Positions 55,131 through 63,937 of a DNA stretch of 64,000 nucleotides are shown here, piece after piece; position 1 is the stretch's first letter; each line of letters starts with the position of its first letter. Below the pieces are notes generated by a model. The model saw only the letters and a list, made by a program, of their open reading frames with translations, was not told the origin of the DNA and searched no databases. This DNA comes from JAFIFT01 sp020051095 (GTDB lineage Bacteria > Pseudomonadota > Gammaproteobacteria > Legionellales > Legionellaceae), in the NCBI RefSeq assembly GCF_964199965.1, contig NZ_CAXMZT010000009.1:101674-165673 (forward strand). Direction: 5' to 3'. The position numbers were made by a program, and so were the translations under genes.

Positions 55131-56939
55131 CTAAGGAACAAAGCCATTAATAGACCCTGTGTCAATTTTATTTTGACTTTGAGCTTTCCACAATTGAGCA
55201 TAGGCACCATTTTGATTTAGTAGTTCATTGTGGGTACCTTGCTCAATAATCACACCTTTAGCGAGTACCAGAATATTATCTGCATGCGTTACTGTAGAAA
55301 GTCTATGTGCAATAATAAGTGTTGTTGTGTTGATCGATATCTGTTTGAGACAGGTCTGAATGTCTTTCTCTGTTTTCATATCCAGTGAAGATGTTGCTTC
55401 ATCAAAAATAAAAATTTTAGGTTTTTTAAGCAGCATTCTAGCGATGGCCACTCGCTGTTTTTCGCCACCAGACAATTTTAATCCGCGCTCACCAACTCTG
55501 GTTTCTAACCCATCAGGCAGTTTTGCCACGAACCTGTCAAGATGTACTGCTTGTATTGCATCCGCCAATTCATCATGAGTGACATGCGGATTTCCATATA
55601 TCAGGTTATTTCTTAAGGTATCATTGAATAAAGCAGTTTCCTGAGGAACAATACCGAGTATTGCTCTGAGTGATGCATGTTGGATATTGCTAATATTTTG
55701 CCCATCAATCTGAATACTCCCCGAATTCAAATCGTAAAGCCGAAAGATTAATCTTGCGAGAGTGGATTTGCCGGATCCTGAGGATCCAACGATTGCAGTA
55801 GTGGTACCGGGTTCAACTATAAAGCTAACGTCATCAAGAATTTTTCGATGTTCATTATAAGTAAAATGGACGTGATCAAATTGGATTTTTCCTTCTTTGT
55901 ACTTAAGTGTTCTGGCATTGGGTTGGTCTTGAATATCGATAGGAATTTTCAGCAACTGAATCGCGGTTTGAAAACGAGCTAAATCATCTCGGGTAACACG
56001 AATTCGATAGCCTAGCATGGATAATGGCAGCATGAACATGAATAAATAGCCATGGACCAGTACAAAATCTCCGACATTCATGCTCCCTGCAATGACTCGG
56101 CTGCCAGCAAGTAAGAGCATAATAATAACACACATACCGACAATGACATTTTGCATAAGATGAATTTTTGCATCGGCATTTAATGCTCGAGTATCTGCAC
56201 AGGCCTTTTCTTGTAATTTTTGAGCAGCTGTATTGATTTCATCCTGTTGAGTATTAAAATATTTCACGGTATCCGCATGCAACAGGCTTTCCACCAGATA
56301 GGCGTTTGCAGATGCATCTTCATTGTTTTGCTTCATTCTGCATTTTACAATCCATTGAGCGGTGTAATAGCTTAGCAAGATATAAGAAACCAGCATCAAC
56401 AATAGAACCAATCCAAAAAAAAGATCATAAAAATAGCTCAAAAAAATCATAGCAAAAATTATTTCTATAAGAACCGGCAATATCATCACAATAGGTCGAC
56501 CAATAAGATCAACAGCAGACGAGTGTGAACGTTCTATGATTGTAAGAATTTCGCCTGATTTACGTTCTCTATGAAATTTTGTGGAAAGCGCTTGTACGTG
56601 ATCAAAAAGTTCTAAACAAAATTTTCTCGCCCCTTCTAATTCTACAGGAAAAGCTATTACTTGACTGAGGGTGATACAAGCTTTGGATGCACCCCAAACC
56701 GATGCATAAGTCAGAATGATGACTAAAGGGGTGCTGTTTAAAAATAGGGCATGTCCAGAGAGTGCATTAATGGCTTCTTTTAAAAAAATGGGGACACACA
56801 AATTTAGTGCAATGGAAATCAATATAAATAAGAGAGCCAAGACAACGTGAATTTTTCCTCTTAGGCTGTTCTTTGTCCAAACGCAAGGCCAAAGATAGTA
56901 GATAGTTTCTTTAATGCTGGGTAAACTTTCATTCATCAT
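55131..56939 (-). CDS. ABC half-transporter, ATM1/HMT1 type (second of pair)
   Basis: 602 residues. Six-helix membrane domain, then an ATPase with Walker A GSSGSGKST, signature LSGGEKQR and Walker B IFIFDEATSSLD. The type resembles mitochondrial ATM1 and vacuolar HMT1, which export thiol or peptide conjugates. Overlaps the stop of the next upstream transporter by 4 bp, so the two probably make a heterodimer. It lies divergent from the borosin-like genes and could take part in export or immunity. Confidence 0.9.
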   Translation of the reverse strand: MMNESLPSIKETIYYLWPCVWTKNSLRGKIHVVLALLFILISIALNLCVPIFLKEAINALSGHALFLNSTPLVIILTYASVWGASKACITLSQVIAFPVELEGARKFCLELFDHVQALSTKFHRERKSGEILTIIERSHSSAVDLIGRPIVMILPVLIEIIFAMIFLSYFYDLFFGLVLLLMLVSYILLSYYTAQWIVKCRMKQNNEDASANAYLVESLLHADTVKYFNTQQDEINTAAQKLQEKACADTRALNADAKIHLMQNVIVGMCVIIMLLLAGSRVIAGSMNVGDFVLVHGYLFMFMLPLSMLGYRIRVTRDDLARFQTAIQLLKIPIDIQDQPNARTLKYKEGKIQFDHVHFTYNEHRKILDDVSFIVEPGTTTAIVGSSGSGKSTLARLIFRLYDLNSGSIQIDGQNISNIQHASLRAILGIVPQETALFNDTLRNNLIYGNPHVTHDELADAIQAVHLDRFVAKLPDGLETRVGERGLKLSGGEKQRVAIARMLLKKPKIFIFDEATSSLDMKTEKDIQTCLKQISINTTTLIIAHRLSTVTHADNILVLAKGVIIEQGTHNELLNQNGAYAQLWKAQSQNKIDTGSINGFVP

Positions 56940-58702
56940 GATGCACTCTTTTGCTGCTGGCTATTCCACATGGAGTAATATAATCCCTTTTTCTCGATTA
57001 ATTCTTGATGCGTTCCAGCTTCTACGATTTCTCCGTCTTGTAAAACAAGAATGTTGTCAGCATGAATAATCGTACTCAAACGATGTGCAATGACTATACT
57101 GGTGGTATGTTTTGTAACTTCCTCAATATTTTCCTGGATATTTTTTTCAGTCTGCGTGTCGAGCGATGCGGTTGCTTCATCAAATAACAAAATACTCGGG
57201 TTGCGTAATAAACATCTTGCTATTCCAATCCTCTGGCGTTCTCCTCCTGATAATTTAAAACCCCCTTCACCGATGTTGGTTTCAATTCCTTTGGGGAGGT
57301 TTTTTACCATCTCTTCCAAGTGCGCCAGTTGGATTACGTTATTGATTTCACGCTCGGAGATATTTAGAGCACCGTAGCAGAGATTAAACCTCAACGTATT
57401 GTTGAAGAGTAGAACTTCTTGTGGAACAATTCCGATTTGTTGGCGTAATGAATGCTTGCTCACAGCAGTAATATCCTGGTCATCTATGAGTATTTGTCCC
57501 TGAGTGACTTCAAATAATCCCAGCAATAATCGTGCAATCGTTGATTTACCCGATCCGCTGGGTCCCACAATAGCTGTCATCTTTGCGGGTGGAGCTTCGA
57601 AGCTTACATTTTTTAAAATGGGGTGTTCTGGTTGGTAACCGAAAGTGACGTTTTTAAAGTGAACATGCGGGCCGGTAATGAATAAAGGTTTTGCATCAGG
57701 ATGGTCTTGTTCAACTTCATCGGTTTGATCTAATAAATAGGCTGAATATTCTATTTTGGATAAATCATTTTTGGTATCTCGCCAACGCACACTAGCTTCG
57801 CTTAAAGGTTCAAATAACTGTAATAAATAGCCATTAATCAGGACAAAGTCACCAATTTTTAACTGTCCAATTAAAATTTGGTACCCTACTTTATAGGACA
57901 AAAAGGCAAGACCCCCCGCAATAATGAGTGTTTGTATCACCAAAAATGTACCGTTTCCACTAAATAATGCTGTATTTGCATGAACGCTTTCTTGTAAAAA
58001 TTGGTCTATTTTTTTATGTTCTACGGTTTGACTGTTGTAGTATTTTACAGTTTCTGTGTTGAGTAGGCTGTCGGTAATTGCGGAACTTACATTTAATTCA
58101 GCAATGCTACAATTTTTTTGCAGGACTGTGGATTTTTTTTGAGTGAGTCCATTAAAAACAAGATAGATTCCCAAAATAATAATTAGATAGAGGCCATAGC
58201 TTAAGCCATAGAAGTGCCAAATGATTAAAAAAGCGAAGAGAATTTCTAAAAAAACAGGCACAATCCGAAACAATATGTTCGAGATAAGCATCGCGATTGC
58301 AAGCTGTGCGCGACTGATAGCGCTGGTTATTTTTCCGGTTTCCTTATCCAGATGAAATTTGTAATTTAAAGCATGAAGGTGTGCAAAGACATGAGTACTA
58401 TAATCCGCAATTGTTGTACTTATGTTTACAAAAGAAAGCATCTCGCGAATTTTTTCACTGCATCTTGCCAGCATCCAGAGTAATCCATAACAGCAGATCA
58501 GCGAGATAATCATCATGCTCGATGTCCTTATCGTACCGGATAATGCAGTTACTATATCTTTAAAAAAAATGGGTACAATTAAATTTAAGGCGAGTGTTGT
58601 GAAAACCAAAAATAATGAAAATATGACCCGAAACTTTTTTTTAAAATTATTTTTCGGCCAAAAAAATGGAAAAAAATGGGATATTATCTGTAAACTCGTC
58701 AA
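56936..58702 (-). CDS. ABC half-transporter, ATM1/HMT1 type (first of pair)
   Basis: 588 residues. The same layout as its partner: membrane domain, then Walker A GPSGSGKST, signature LSGGERQR and Walker B ILLFDEATASLD; both ATP sites look intact. ATG 58702 has its 283-bp upstream gap shared with the divergent precursor gene at 58986, so one control region may serve both. Confidence 0.9.
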   Translation of the reverse strand: MTSLQIISHFFPFFWPKNNFKKKFRVIFSLFLVFTTLALNLIVPIFFKDIVTALSGTIRTSSMMIISLICCYGLLWMLARCSEKIREMLSFVNISTTIADYSTHVFAHLHALNYKFHLDKETGKITSAISRAQLAIAMLISNILFRIVPVFLEILFAFLIIWHFYGLSYGLYLIIILGIYLVFNGLTQKKSTVLQKNCSIAELNVSSAITDSLLNTETVKYYNSQTVEHKKIDQFLQESVHANTALFSGNGTFLVIQTLIIAGGLAFLSYKVGYQILIGQLKIGDFVLINGYLLQLFEPLSEASVRWRDTKNDLSKIEYSAYLLDQTDEVEQDHPDAKPLFITGPHVHFKNVTFGYQPEHPILKNVSFEAPPAKMTAIVGPSGSGKSTIARLLLGLFEVTQGQILIDDQDITAVSKHSLRQQIGIVPQEVLLFNNTLRFNLCYGALNISEREINNVIQLAHLEEMVKNLPKGIETNIGEGGFKLSGGERQRIGIARCLLRNPSILLFDEATASLDTQTEKNIQENIEEVTKHTTSIVIAHRLSTIIHADNILVLQDGEIVEAGTHQELIEKKGLYYSMWNSQQQKSAS

Positions 58703-58912
58703 ATAGAGTCCTTATTGATTATTATCATATGATTGAGGAGGATAACATTAAATAATTTAGGAAGTAAAAAAACCGTAGACATTGAGGCAAGCGCAAAATA
58801 ATTTGTGTTCAAAAAAACATACATTTGTGGAATAATATGAGTCAATCCGTAATGATATTCTATGCACTGACATGTTATTTGAAATAAAAGATTTCTTGAT
58901 AATGATTGATTT

Positions 58913-58943
58913 TTGATAGGATAATGATTTAAATTTTTATAAA
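58913..58943 (+). promoter_or_regulatory. Candidate promoter before the borosin-like precursor
   Basis: TTGATA (58913-58918) and TATAAA (58938-58943) are 19 bp apart, 42 bp before the precursor ATG. Spacing is slightly long. The gap 58703-58985 is AT-rich and holds no other convincing gene; an antisense ORF there looks random. Confidence 0.35.
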
Positions 58944-58985
58944 ATAAATAGTGCAAAATTTTGATTGCCAAATTTTGGAGGGACT

Positions 58986-59204
58986 ATGGAATTATTAGAT
59001 GCAGTTGAGGCATTGGTGAAAAATCCACTCCTTGATACAGTGGCTTTAGAGGATTGGGTTTTAAGTAAAAGCTTGGTTGAATCATATAAAAACTCAGATA
59101 CACATAAGATCAGGGAGTTAATCACTGATAAAAAGAATTTTTCGGATATGAGCCATGTGATCCCGTATCCGGATATGAGCCATGTTTTTCCAGTGACCAA
59201 ATAA
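58986..59204 (+). CDS. Borosin-type precursor peptide (split system)
   Basis: 72 residues from ATG 58986, with GGAGG 4-5 bp before it; the TTG seven codons upstream is less likely. Residues 1-50 form a short helical domain, with VLSKSLVESYKNSDTHKIRE resembling the LigA-like borosin-binding domain of split borosin precursors such as SonA. The end is a tandem 9-residue repeat, DMSHVIPYP then DMSHVFPVTK, rich in Val, Ile and Pro as borosin cores are. The stop is 8 bp before the methyltransferase start. Methylation of the core is inferred. Confidence 0.75.
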   Translation: MELLDAVEALVKNPLLDTVALEDWVLSKSLVESYKNSDTHKIRELITDKKNFSDMSHVIPYPDMSHVFPVTK

Positions 59205-59212
59205 GGATTTAA

Positions 59213-59983
59213 GTGAAAGTTGTAGCGTTAGTTGGTACTGGAATTAAAACAATAGCTCATATTACAGAAGAAGCAAAAGGATATATTTCTACTTGTGATA
59301 AGGTAATCTACTTAGTTAATGAACCCTTGCTAGAGCGCTATATTCGTAAATTAGCGAAATCATCAGAGTCACTGGATGAAATATACTTTAACTCTAAATC
59401 AAGAGAAAGTGCTTATAATAATATTGCACAATATATTCATAGCGCGATAGAAGATGTACGATCATTATGTGTTGTTATATATGGTCATCCATGTGTGTTT
59501 GCTACTCCTGGCTTGCTCGCTTTGTCTATGCTTGGTGATAGCATTAAAACAGTGGTGTGCCCTGGTATTTCAACTCAAGATTGTTTATATGCCGATCTTA
59601 GGTTTGATCCCGCATCTGGAGGTATCCAATCCTTTGATGCTACGGAATATCTTCTATATGATAAAGTAGTAGATCCTTCTTCTCATGTAGTAATTTACCA
59701 GATTGGTATGGTTGGAAATCTGGGTTTACCAACAAATAAAATCAATTTTGAGGCTCTTAATTTTATTAAAAAAAAATTAATCGAACTCTATAAAAAAGAA
59801 AAAAAAGCGGTTATTTACGAAGCTGCTCTTTATCCTGGTACTCATCCAAAGATATCTGAATTTGATTTAGAGCAACTTGATAGGCAAGAGTTAACAACAC
59901 TGTCTACTTTGTATATTCCTCCCGATAAAATACAACGAATGCCGAGTTCTGATGCATTAAGGTTATTAAATCAAGTGGCATAG
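59213..59983 (+). CDS. Borosin peptide alpha-N-methyltransferase (OphMA/SonM-like)
   Basis: 256 residues from GTG 59213, with AAGGA 5 bp before. It belongs to the tetrapyrrole-methylase fold and matches OphMA closely in order: GTGIKTIAHIT, YGHPCVFATPG, CPGISTQDCLYADLRFDP, VVIYQIG and TLYIPP. The OphMA catalytic residues Tyr66, Arg72, Tyr76 and Tyr98 align with Tyr58, Arg64, Tyr68 and Tyr90, all at a constant offset of 8. It would transfer methyl from SAM to backbone amides of the neighbouring peptide. A porphyrin or cobalamin role is unlikely with these residues and this partner. Confidence 0.9.
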   Translation: MKVVALVGTGIKTIAHITEEAKGYISTCDKVIYLVNEPLLERYIRKLAKSSESLDEIYFNSKSRESAYNNIAQYIHSAIEDVRSLCVVIYGHPCVFATPGLLALSMLGDSIKTVVCPGISTQDCLYADLRFDPASGGIQSFDATEYLLYDKVVDPSSHVVIYQIGMVGNLGLPTNKINFEALNFIKKKLIELYKKEKKAVIYEAALYPGTHPKISEFDLEQLDRQELTTLSTLYIPPDKIQRMPSSDALRLLNQVA

Positions 59984-60026
59984 TTTAGTGGATGTATCTA
60001 ATTTTTATTTAATGTGAGGGATTACA

Positions 60027-61232
60027 ATGAGCTCAACAGTCAGCTCTTCTAAAGTAGGGTTCTCTTTTAGTGATTTACCAGTCACTTGTAAATTATTATT
60101 GGCTCTTTCTTTTATAGAGGCTATTGGAGGCGGCCTATCTTACCATATTGCGTATTTTTTTAGTGTAAGCACAAATTTTAATAAATTAAATATAGGCTTC
60201 TTAGGCTTTTCAATGGGGATTGGAGCTATTTTGGGCAGTATATGTGGTGGATACGTTACGGGAAAAGCACAAGCAAAGGGTATAATTGGGGCAAGTTTCT
60301 TACTCATGGGCGTCGCCTTTGTTATTCTAGCAAAAGTGAGTTCTTTTCATTTATCTGTTGTCTTTGTATTGTTAATGGGATTTGGGATCAACTTGTTCAT
60401 CACTTGCAGTAACTCATCTTTCTTGCAGATTTCAAAAAATACCAATCACAGTTTAACGATTGCCCAATCCTATAAAAATGCACTGGAAAATACTGGTGGT
60501 ATTGTGGCAATGGTTTTGATAATGCTTTTAGCGCAAAATCATTTTAAATTAGCAATGACTTTGGTCGGCGTTACTTTGATATTGTTTTCAATAGTTATTT
60601 TTCTAAAATTAGAAATCAGTAATCAGGATGTGGCTGCAAAACCCAGTAATAAAGAAGAAATTGAGACAGTCTATAGCTCGCTTATTCCAATGTTATTTTC
60701 AGTATTTTGCATCGGTTTAACTTATGGGATACAAAAAACAGTACTAGGGATTCACTTAAACGAAACAATAGGAAATTCTTTAATCATTGGATTTTTTTTC
60801 GCAACCGATCCCATTTTAATCGCATTATTTCAAGTAAAATTATCAAAAAGGATTGAGCGATTCAATAAACATATAGTTGCTTGTATCGGCTGTATTTTAT
60901 TAGGGGCGTCAACGTTTGCTATGGGCCTGTCTTCTACAATACTAGGAATGTTTTGTTCGCTTTTAGTATTCACTCTTGGTGAAATGTTGTTTATGGCGTA
61001 CTCCGTTGCATTATGTCATCAATATGGAAGCTCTAACCACAGTGGCCTAGGTATAGGGGCGTGGCGCAGCGCATATGCATTAGGCATGATGATTGGCCCT
61101 CTCATATCAGGAGTAGCAATGTATTATTTCAATGCCCAAAGTGCTTGGACAATATCTTCTTTGCTTTGTTTCATGAGTGCCTTCTTAGTATTTAATTCTA
61201 AAAGAGCACAGCGGTTAGAAGCTGTTTATTGA
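60027..61232 (+). CDS. MFS transporter in the borosin locus
   Basis: 401 residues with about 12 membrane helices, a GxxxG-rich helix (LGFSMGIGAILGSICGGYVTG) and a central charged loop near residues 200-215, typical MFS. GAGGG precedes ATG 60027, 43 bp after the methyltransferase stop, same strand. Export of the methylated peptide is the likely job by position. The sequence alone does not show direction. Its last 18 bp overlap the convergent gene. Confidence 0.82.
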   Translation: MSSTVSSSKVGFSFSDLPVTCKLLLALSFIEAIGGGLSYHIAYFFSVSTNFNKLNIGFLGFSMGIGAILGSICGGYVTGKAQAKGIIGASFLLMGVAFVILAKVSSFHLSVVFVLLMGFGINLFITCSNSSFLQISKNTNHSLTIAQSYKNALENTGGIVAMVLIMLLAQNHFKLAMTLVGVTLILFSIVIFLKLEISNQDVAAKPSNKEEIETVYSSLIPMLFSVFCIGLTYGIQKTVLGIHLNETIGNSLIIGFFFATDPILIALFQVKLSKRIERFNKHIVACIGCILLGASTFAMGLSSTILGMFCSLLVFTLGEMLFMAYSVALCHQYGSSNHSGLGIGAWRSAYALGMMIGPLISGVAMYYFNAQSAWTISSLLCFMSAFLVFNSKRAQRLEAVY

Positions 61233-62522
61233 GATGCATCCTTTAAAAAAAGGCGCATCTTGACAAAAAGTGTCATTACTTAAATGATGCACTCCAGAGT
61301 CATTTTGGAATAAATTATCAATGTCCGAAAGCCAATTTTTTTTATTCTCAAATCCATGGTAATAAAGAAATTGAGCTTTTTTGGCCTTTTCTTCAAGAAT
61401 TGTATCAGCCCATTCTTCATGACTAGAAGAAAATAATTCTTTATATTTATTTGTAACGATTTTTATATTTTCAAGCTCAGAAATTAGAGTTGCTCTTTTT
61501 CTAGACAACCCTTGGTATGGTCTAAAAATAGGATGTTGAAGGGAAAAATATACCGGATTTTTTTCAACATGTTTTTTAGGTATTAATATAGAGGGGTCTG
61601 TTTTTAGCTTATAAATGTCTTTTAAAACGTAGGCTATCCATGATGCAGGCAAGAACTCATCGGTATTGGTAAACGAAAATCCATATTTTTCACCTATGAG
61701 AATTTCAAAGATATATTTAGCGGTATCTTGAATAAAAAAATCTCGTTCTAAATTTGATTTATCAAAAGCAACCCTAAAAATATGTTGATAATAGTCTCCA
61801 TAGTAGGTGTAAGCATAATAATGTAGATAATATTTAAAGAAATATTTATTAATATTGATCCACTCAGGATTATTAACAATGTTTTCTATCCATTTTTCAG
61901 AAAAGTAAACGATGGAGGCCCGCCACTTACTTTCAGAAGGGCAAGATTGGTAAATTCGTTTAAAGAATTCACTGTGATCATGGTATGAATTGGGGATGGT
62001 GCAATCAATTCCAGATCGAATAAGACGATTATGGCTTCTTTTGCATCCAATGTTTTGTGTTACAAGAGTGGTTTGTGCCCCAGCTTTTACAGACAGTATG
62101 CCATTAGGCAAGTATCGTTTAAGTGGTTTTATCTGGGTTACATGTCCAATGTTAAAAAAATCCCCTTTCTTATCTATGTAAACAGGATGCGTTTCATTTT
62201 CTGAATCACCTCTTAAGTACCATTCAAAGCACTTATCTAATACAAGACCTAATGGACAACTGTGAAATCCATAAAAGAGGTCTTTAGTAATTGGTTCTTG
62301 AGATGAAAAATTATTAAGAGTTTGAAGCTTTCCTTGGTGCGGAATATAAAAGGTTTCAGAATCACCAATTAAATCACCATATCCAAAGTTAAAAACATAT
62401 AGTGGGAAATCTTTTCCTGGCGCAATTTCATCAACTAAGAAAAAAAACTCAGGATTAGAGCGTTTTACTTCCTCTCTAATTTCATCCCAACAAACTCTAG
62501 TAAAATTCCTACAAAATTCCAT
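61215..62522 (-). CDS. Unknown protein, convergent with the borosin genes
   Basis: 435 residues, soluble and rich in Tyr, Phe and Trp (FFKYYLHYYAYTYYGDYYQHIF). There is no signal peptide or recognised domain. Several Cys and His residues in the first half (GFHSCPLGLVLDKCFEW, NIGCKRSHNR) could be functional. It could be a tailoring enzyme, an effector-like protein or unrelated. No clear ribosome site before ATG 62522. Its 3' end overlaps the MFS gene by 18 bp. Confidence 0.55.
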   Translation of the reverse strand: MEFCRNFTRVCWDEIREEVKRSNPEFFFLVDEIAPGKDFPLYVFNFGYGDLIGDSETFYIPHQGKLQTLNNFSSQEPITKDLFYGFHSCPLGLVLDKCFEWYLRGDSENETHPVYIDKKGDFFNIGHVTQIKPLKRYLPNGILSVKAGAQTTLVTQNIGCKRSHNRLIRSGIDCTIPNSYHDHSEFFKRIYQSCPSESKWRASIVYFSEKWIENIVNNPEWININKYFFKYYLHYYAYTYYGDYYQHIFRVAFDKSNLERDFFIQDTAKYIFEILIGEKYGFSFTNTDEFLPASWIAYVLKDIYKLKTDPSILIPKKHVEKNPVYFSLQHPIFRPYQGLSRKRATLISELENIKIVTNKYKELFSSSHEEWADTILEEKAKKAQFLYYHGFENKKNWLSDIDNLFQNDSGVHHLSNDTFCQDAPFFKGCISINSF

Positions 62523-62682
62523 ATTAGTCTTTTTGTTAATTAAGTTGCTTTTTATTTTGAATTAAAATGCGTATTTGCCAAAGATTTTAGTGATATAAAT
62601 GACAAACATATTATGCTCTAATCAAATCAAGCTTGTCAAATAAGTAAAGTACGTTGTTGTTGTCGTAATAAGGATTTTAATC

Positions 62683-62889
62683 ATGAAGATTGTAAGTGAA
62701 CAGGTTATTAATGGAGAGCGTATTGCGACTCAGGTTATTGATACAATCTTAAGCAGTACAGAACACAATCTTGTTACATTATCCGATATATTTGGGATAT
62801 CTTTAAATAAGCTTGTTCTGAAAAAGGGGTTTTCAAATGATGAGATCTTAATGATTGTAAAGATAGGAAATTCTTTATTCATTAATTAA
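62683..62889 (+). CDS. Small helix-turn-helix-like protein
   Basis: 68 residues with an AAGGA site before ATG 62683. A helical NLVTLSDIFGISLNKLVLKKGF stretch resembles a helix-turn-helix and has loose likeness to the 63683 protein (both have a ST-x-x-N-L-x-x-(L/I) opening to the motif). It converges on the repressor gene, overlapping by 4 bp. Role unknown. Confidence 0.45.
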   Translation: MKIVSEQVINGERIATQVIDTILSSTEHNLVTLSDIFGISLNKLVLKKGFSNDEILMIVKIGNSLFIN

Positions 62890-63485
62890 TAAAATACTTT
62901 AGCCCCATTCTTTACCCAACCTATTATTTGAAACATTGATGCTGATTCAAATCGAATTTGTGGCCAGTCCGGATTGATAGGTGAGCATATAAACGTATTG
63001 TCTTCTGAGCTTATTTTTCTAAATAAGTTCTCTTCTGTAGCGTTAATATGAATCAGTACTAAATCGCAGTGGTTCTGTTTTTCTTTACAGAAAGTAACTA
63101 GGTCACCTGCATTATAAATAGGAGACATACTTTTATCGTGCACAATAAAAGCAAAATCATCATGCGTTATGTTGTCTTGAATTGATGAAGGTATTGGGAG
63201 ATAACCTTCAATTTTAGATGAGGCATTGATTATAGGGATCGTTTGGAAGGGATGATCCTTCATAGGTTTGTGGTCAATATCTAAAAATAATAACCATGTT
63301 GGAGAAACACCCAATGCACTACCGAGTATTTCTGCATCTTTAAACCTGGGCGTTCTTGTTCCTCGTTCCCAATTACTAATTCGTTGCGCTGAAAAACCAG
63401 TGACTTCAGCCAACTGCACTGCAGTGAATTTTTTGTTTTTTCGCGACTCTTTAATTCTTAACCCTATTTTTAATTTTATATCCAT
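62886..63485 (-). CDS. Second S24/LexA-like repressor
   Basis: 199 residues from ATG 63485 (AAGG site). The in-frame ATG at 63509 lies inside an operator and is rejected. XRE domain (SAQRISNWERGTRTPRFKDAE) with the same NWERG-RTP block as the PrpA-like protein at 16664, and a C-terminal S24 domain with Ser in HDKSMSPIYNAGD. The two repressors are paralogues. It points to the control region of a second mobile element at the window end. Confidence 0.8.
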   Translation of the reverse strand: MDIKLKIGLRIKESRKNKKFTAVQLAEVTGFSAQRISNWERGTRTPRFKDAEILGSALGVSPTWLLFLDIDHKPMKDHPFQTIPIINASSKIEGYLPIPSSIQDNITHDDFAFIVHDKSMSPIYNAGDLVTFCKEKQNHCDLVLIHINATEENLFRKISSEDNTFICSPINPDWPQIRFESASMFQIIGWVKNGAKVFY

Positions 63486-63500
63486 ATAAAAACCTTGCAA

Positions 63501-63539
63501 AATAAACATAATTGTTTATTATAAACGTTATCGTTTATA
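63501..63539. promoter_or_regulatory. Two adjoining operators of the second repressor
   Basis: AATAAACATAATTGTTTATT (63501-63520) and TATAAACGTTATCGTTTATA (63520-63539) are perfect inverted repeats with 8-bp arms and 4-bp centres and share one base. An extra half site, GCGTTTAT, is at 63561. They sit between the repressor and the plus-strand genes, as expected for autoregulation and divergent control. Confidence 0.65.
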
Positions 63540-63682
63540 TTTGTGTGTATTGTTTACCTAGCGTTTATTATACACATAAGTTGAATGAACAGTAACAAAT
63601 AAACAAACCGATTTAGATAAAAAAATATTTTTTGGCGTTTTCTGTAGTTATATACAGAATAAATTGAAAAGGAGTATTCGTT

Positions 63683-63937
63683 GTGGAAAATAACTTTAGG
63701 CTACCGATCTGTAAGAACATCATCAATTATCTATTAGAGTCAACTAACTATAATTTAAAAGACATTGCTGCTTTATTAAACTGTTCGATAAGACAATTAC
63801 ACACAATATATTTTGCTGAATTAATGCCTGCAAATGTTTCATTTGAACGTGAACTTGTAAGGCTTTATCTTTTGATTCTCGAAATTAATATCCATAAACA
63901 ACATGAGAGCCAGGCTTATAACTGGGGTTGCTTATGA
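63683..63937 (+). CDS. Small helix-turn-helix-like protein of second element
   Basis: 84 residues from GTG 63683 behind AAGGAG. NLKDIAALLNCSIRQLHTIYF reads as a helix-turn-helix; the rest is helical. It stands divergent from the second repressor and its end overlaps the next start (ATGA). By position it could be an element regulator comparable to the small gene seen between prpA and lvrA in other Legionella elements; that is not established. Confidence 0.55.
   Translation: MENNFRLPICKNIINYLLESTNYNLKDIAALLNCSIRQLHTIYFAELMPANVSFERELVRLYLLILEINIHKQHESQAYNWGCL

Noticed and set aside
58699..58971. 90-residue minus-strand frame in the gap before the precursor
   Set aside because: Random-looking hydrophobic/His composition, no ribosome site, and it would occupy the promoter gap.
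58937..59200. Minus-strand frame opposite the precursor
   Set aside because: It overlaps the precursor fully, has no ribosome site and no family likeness.
59213..59983. Methyltransferase as a cobalamin/siroheme (CobA-like) enzyme
   Set aside because: Only the fold is shared. The Tyr/Arg/Tyr/Tyr set, the YGHP and CPGIST order and the adjacent peptide gene fit OphMA/SonM much better.
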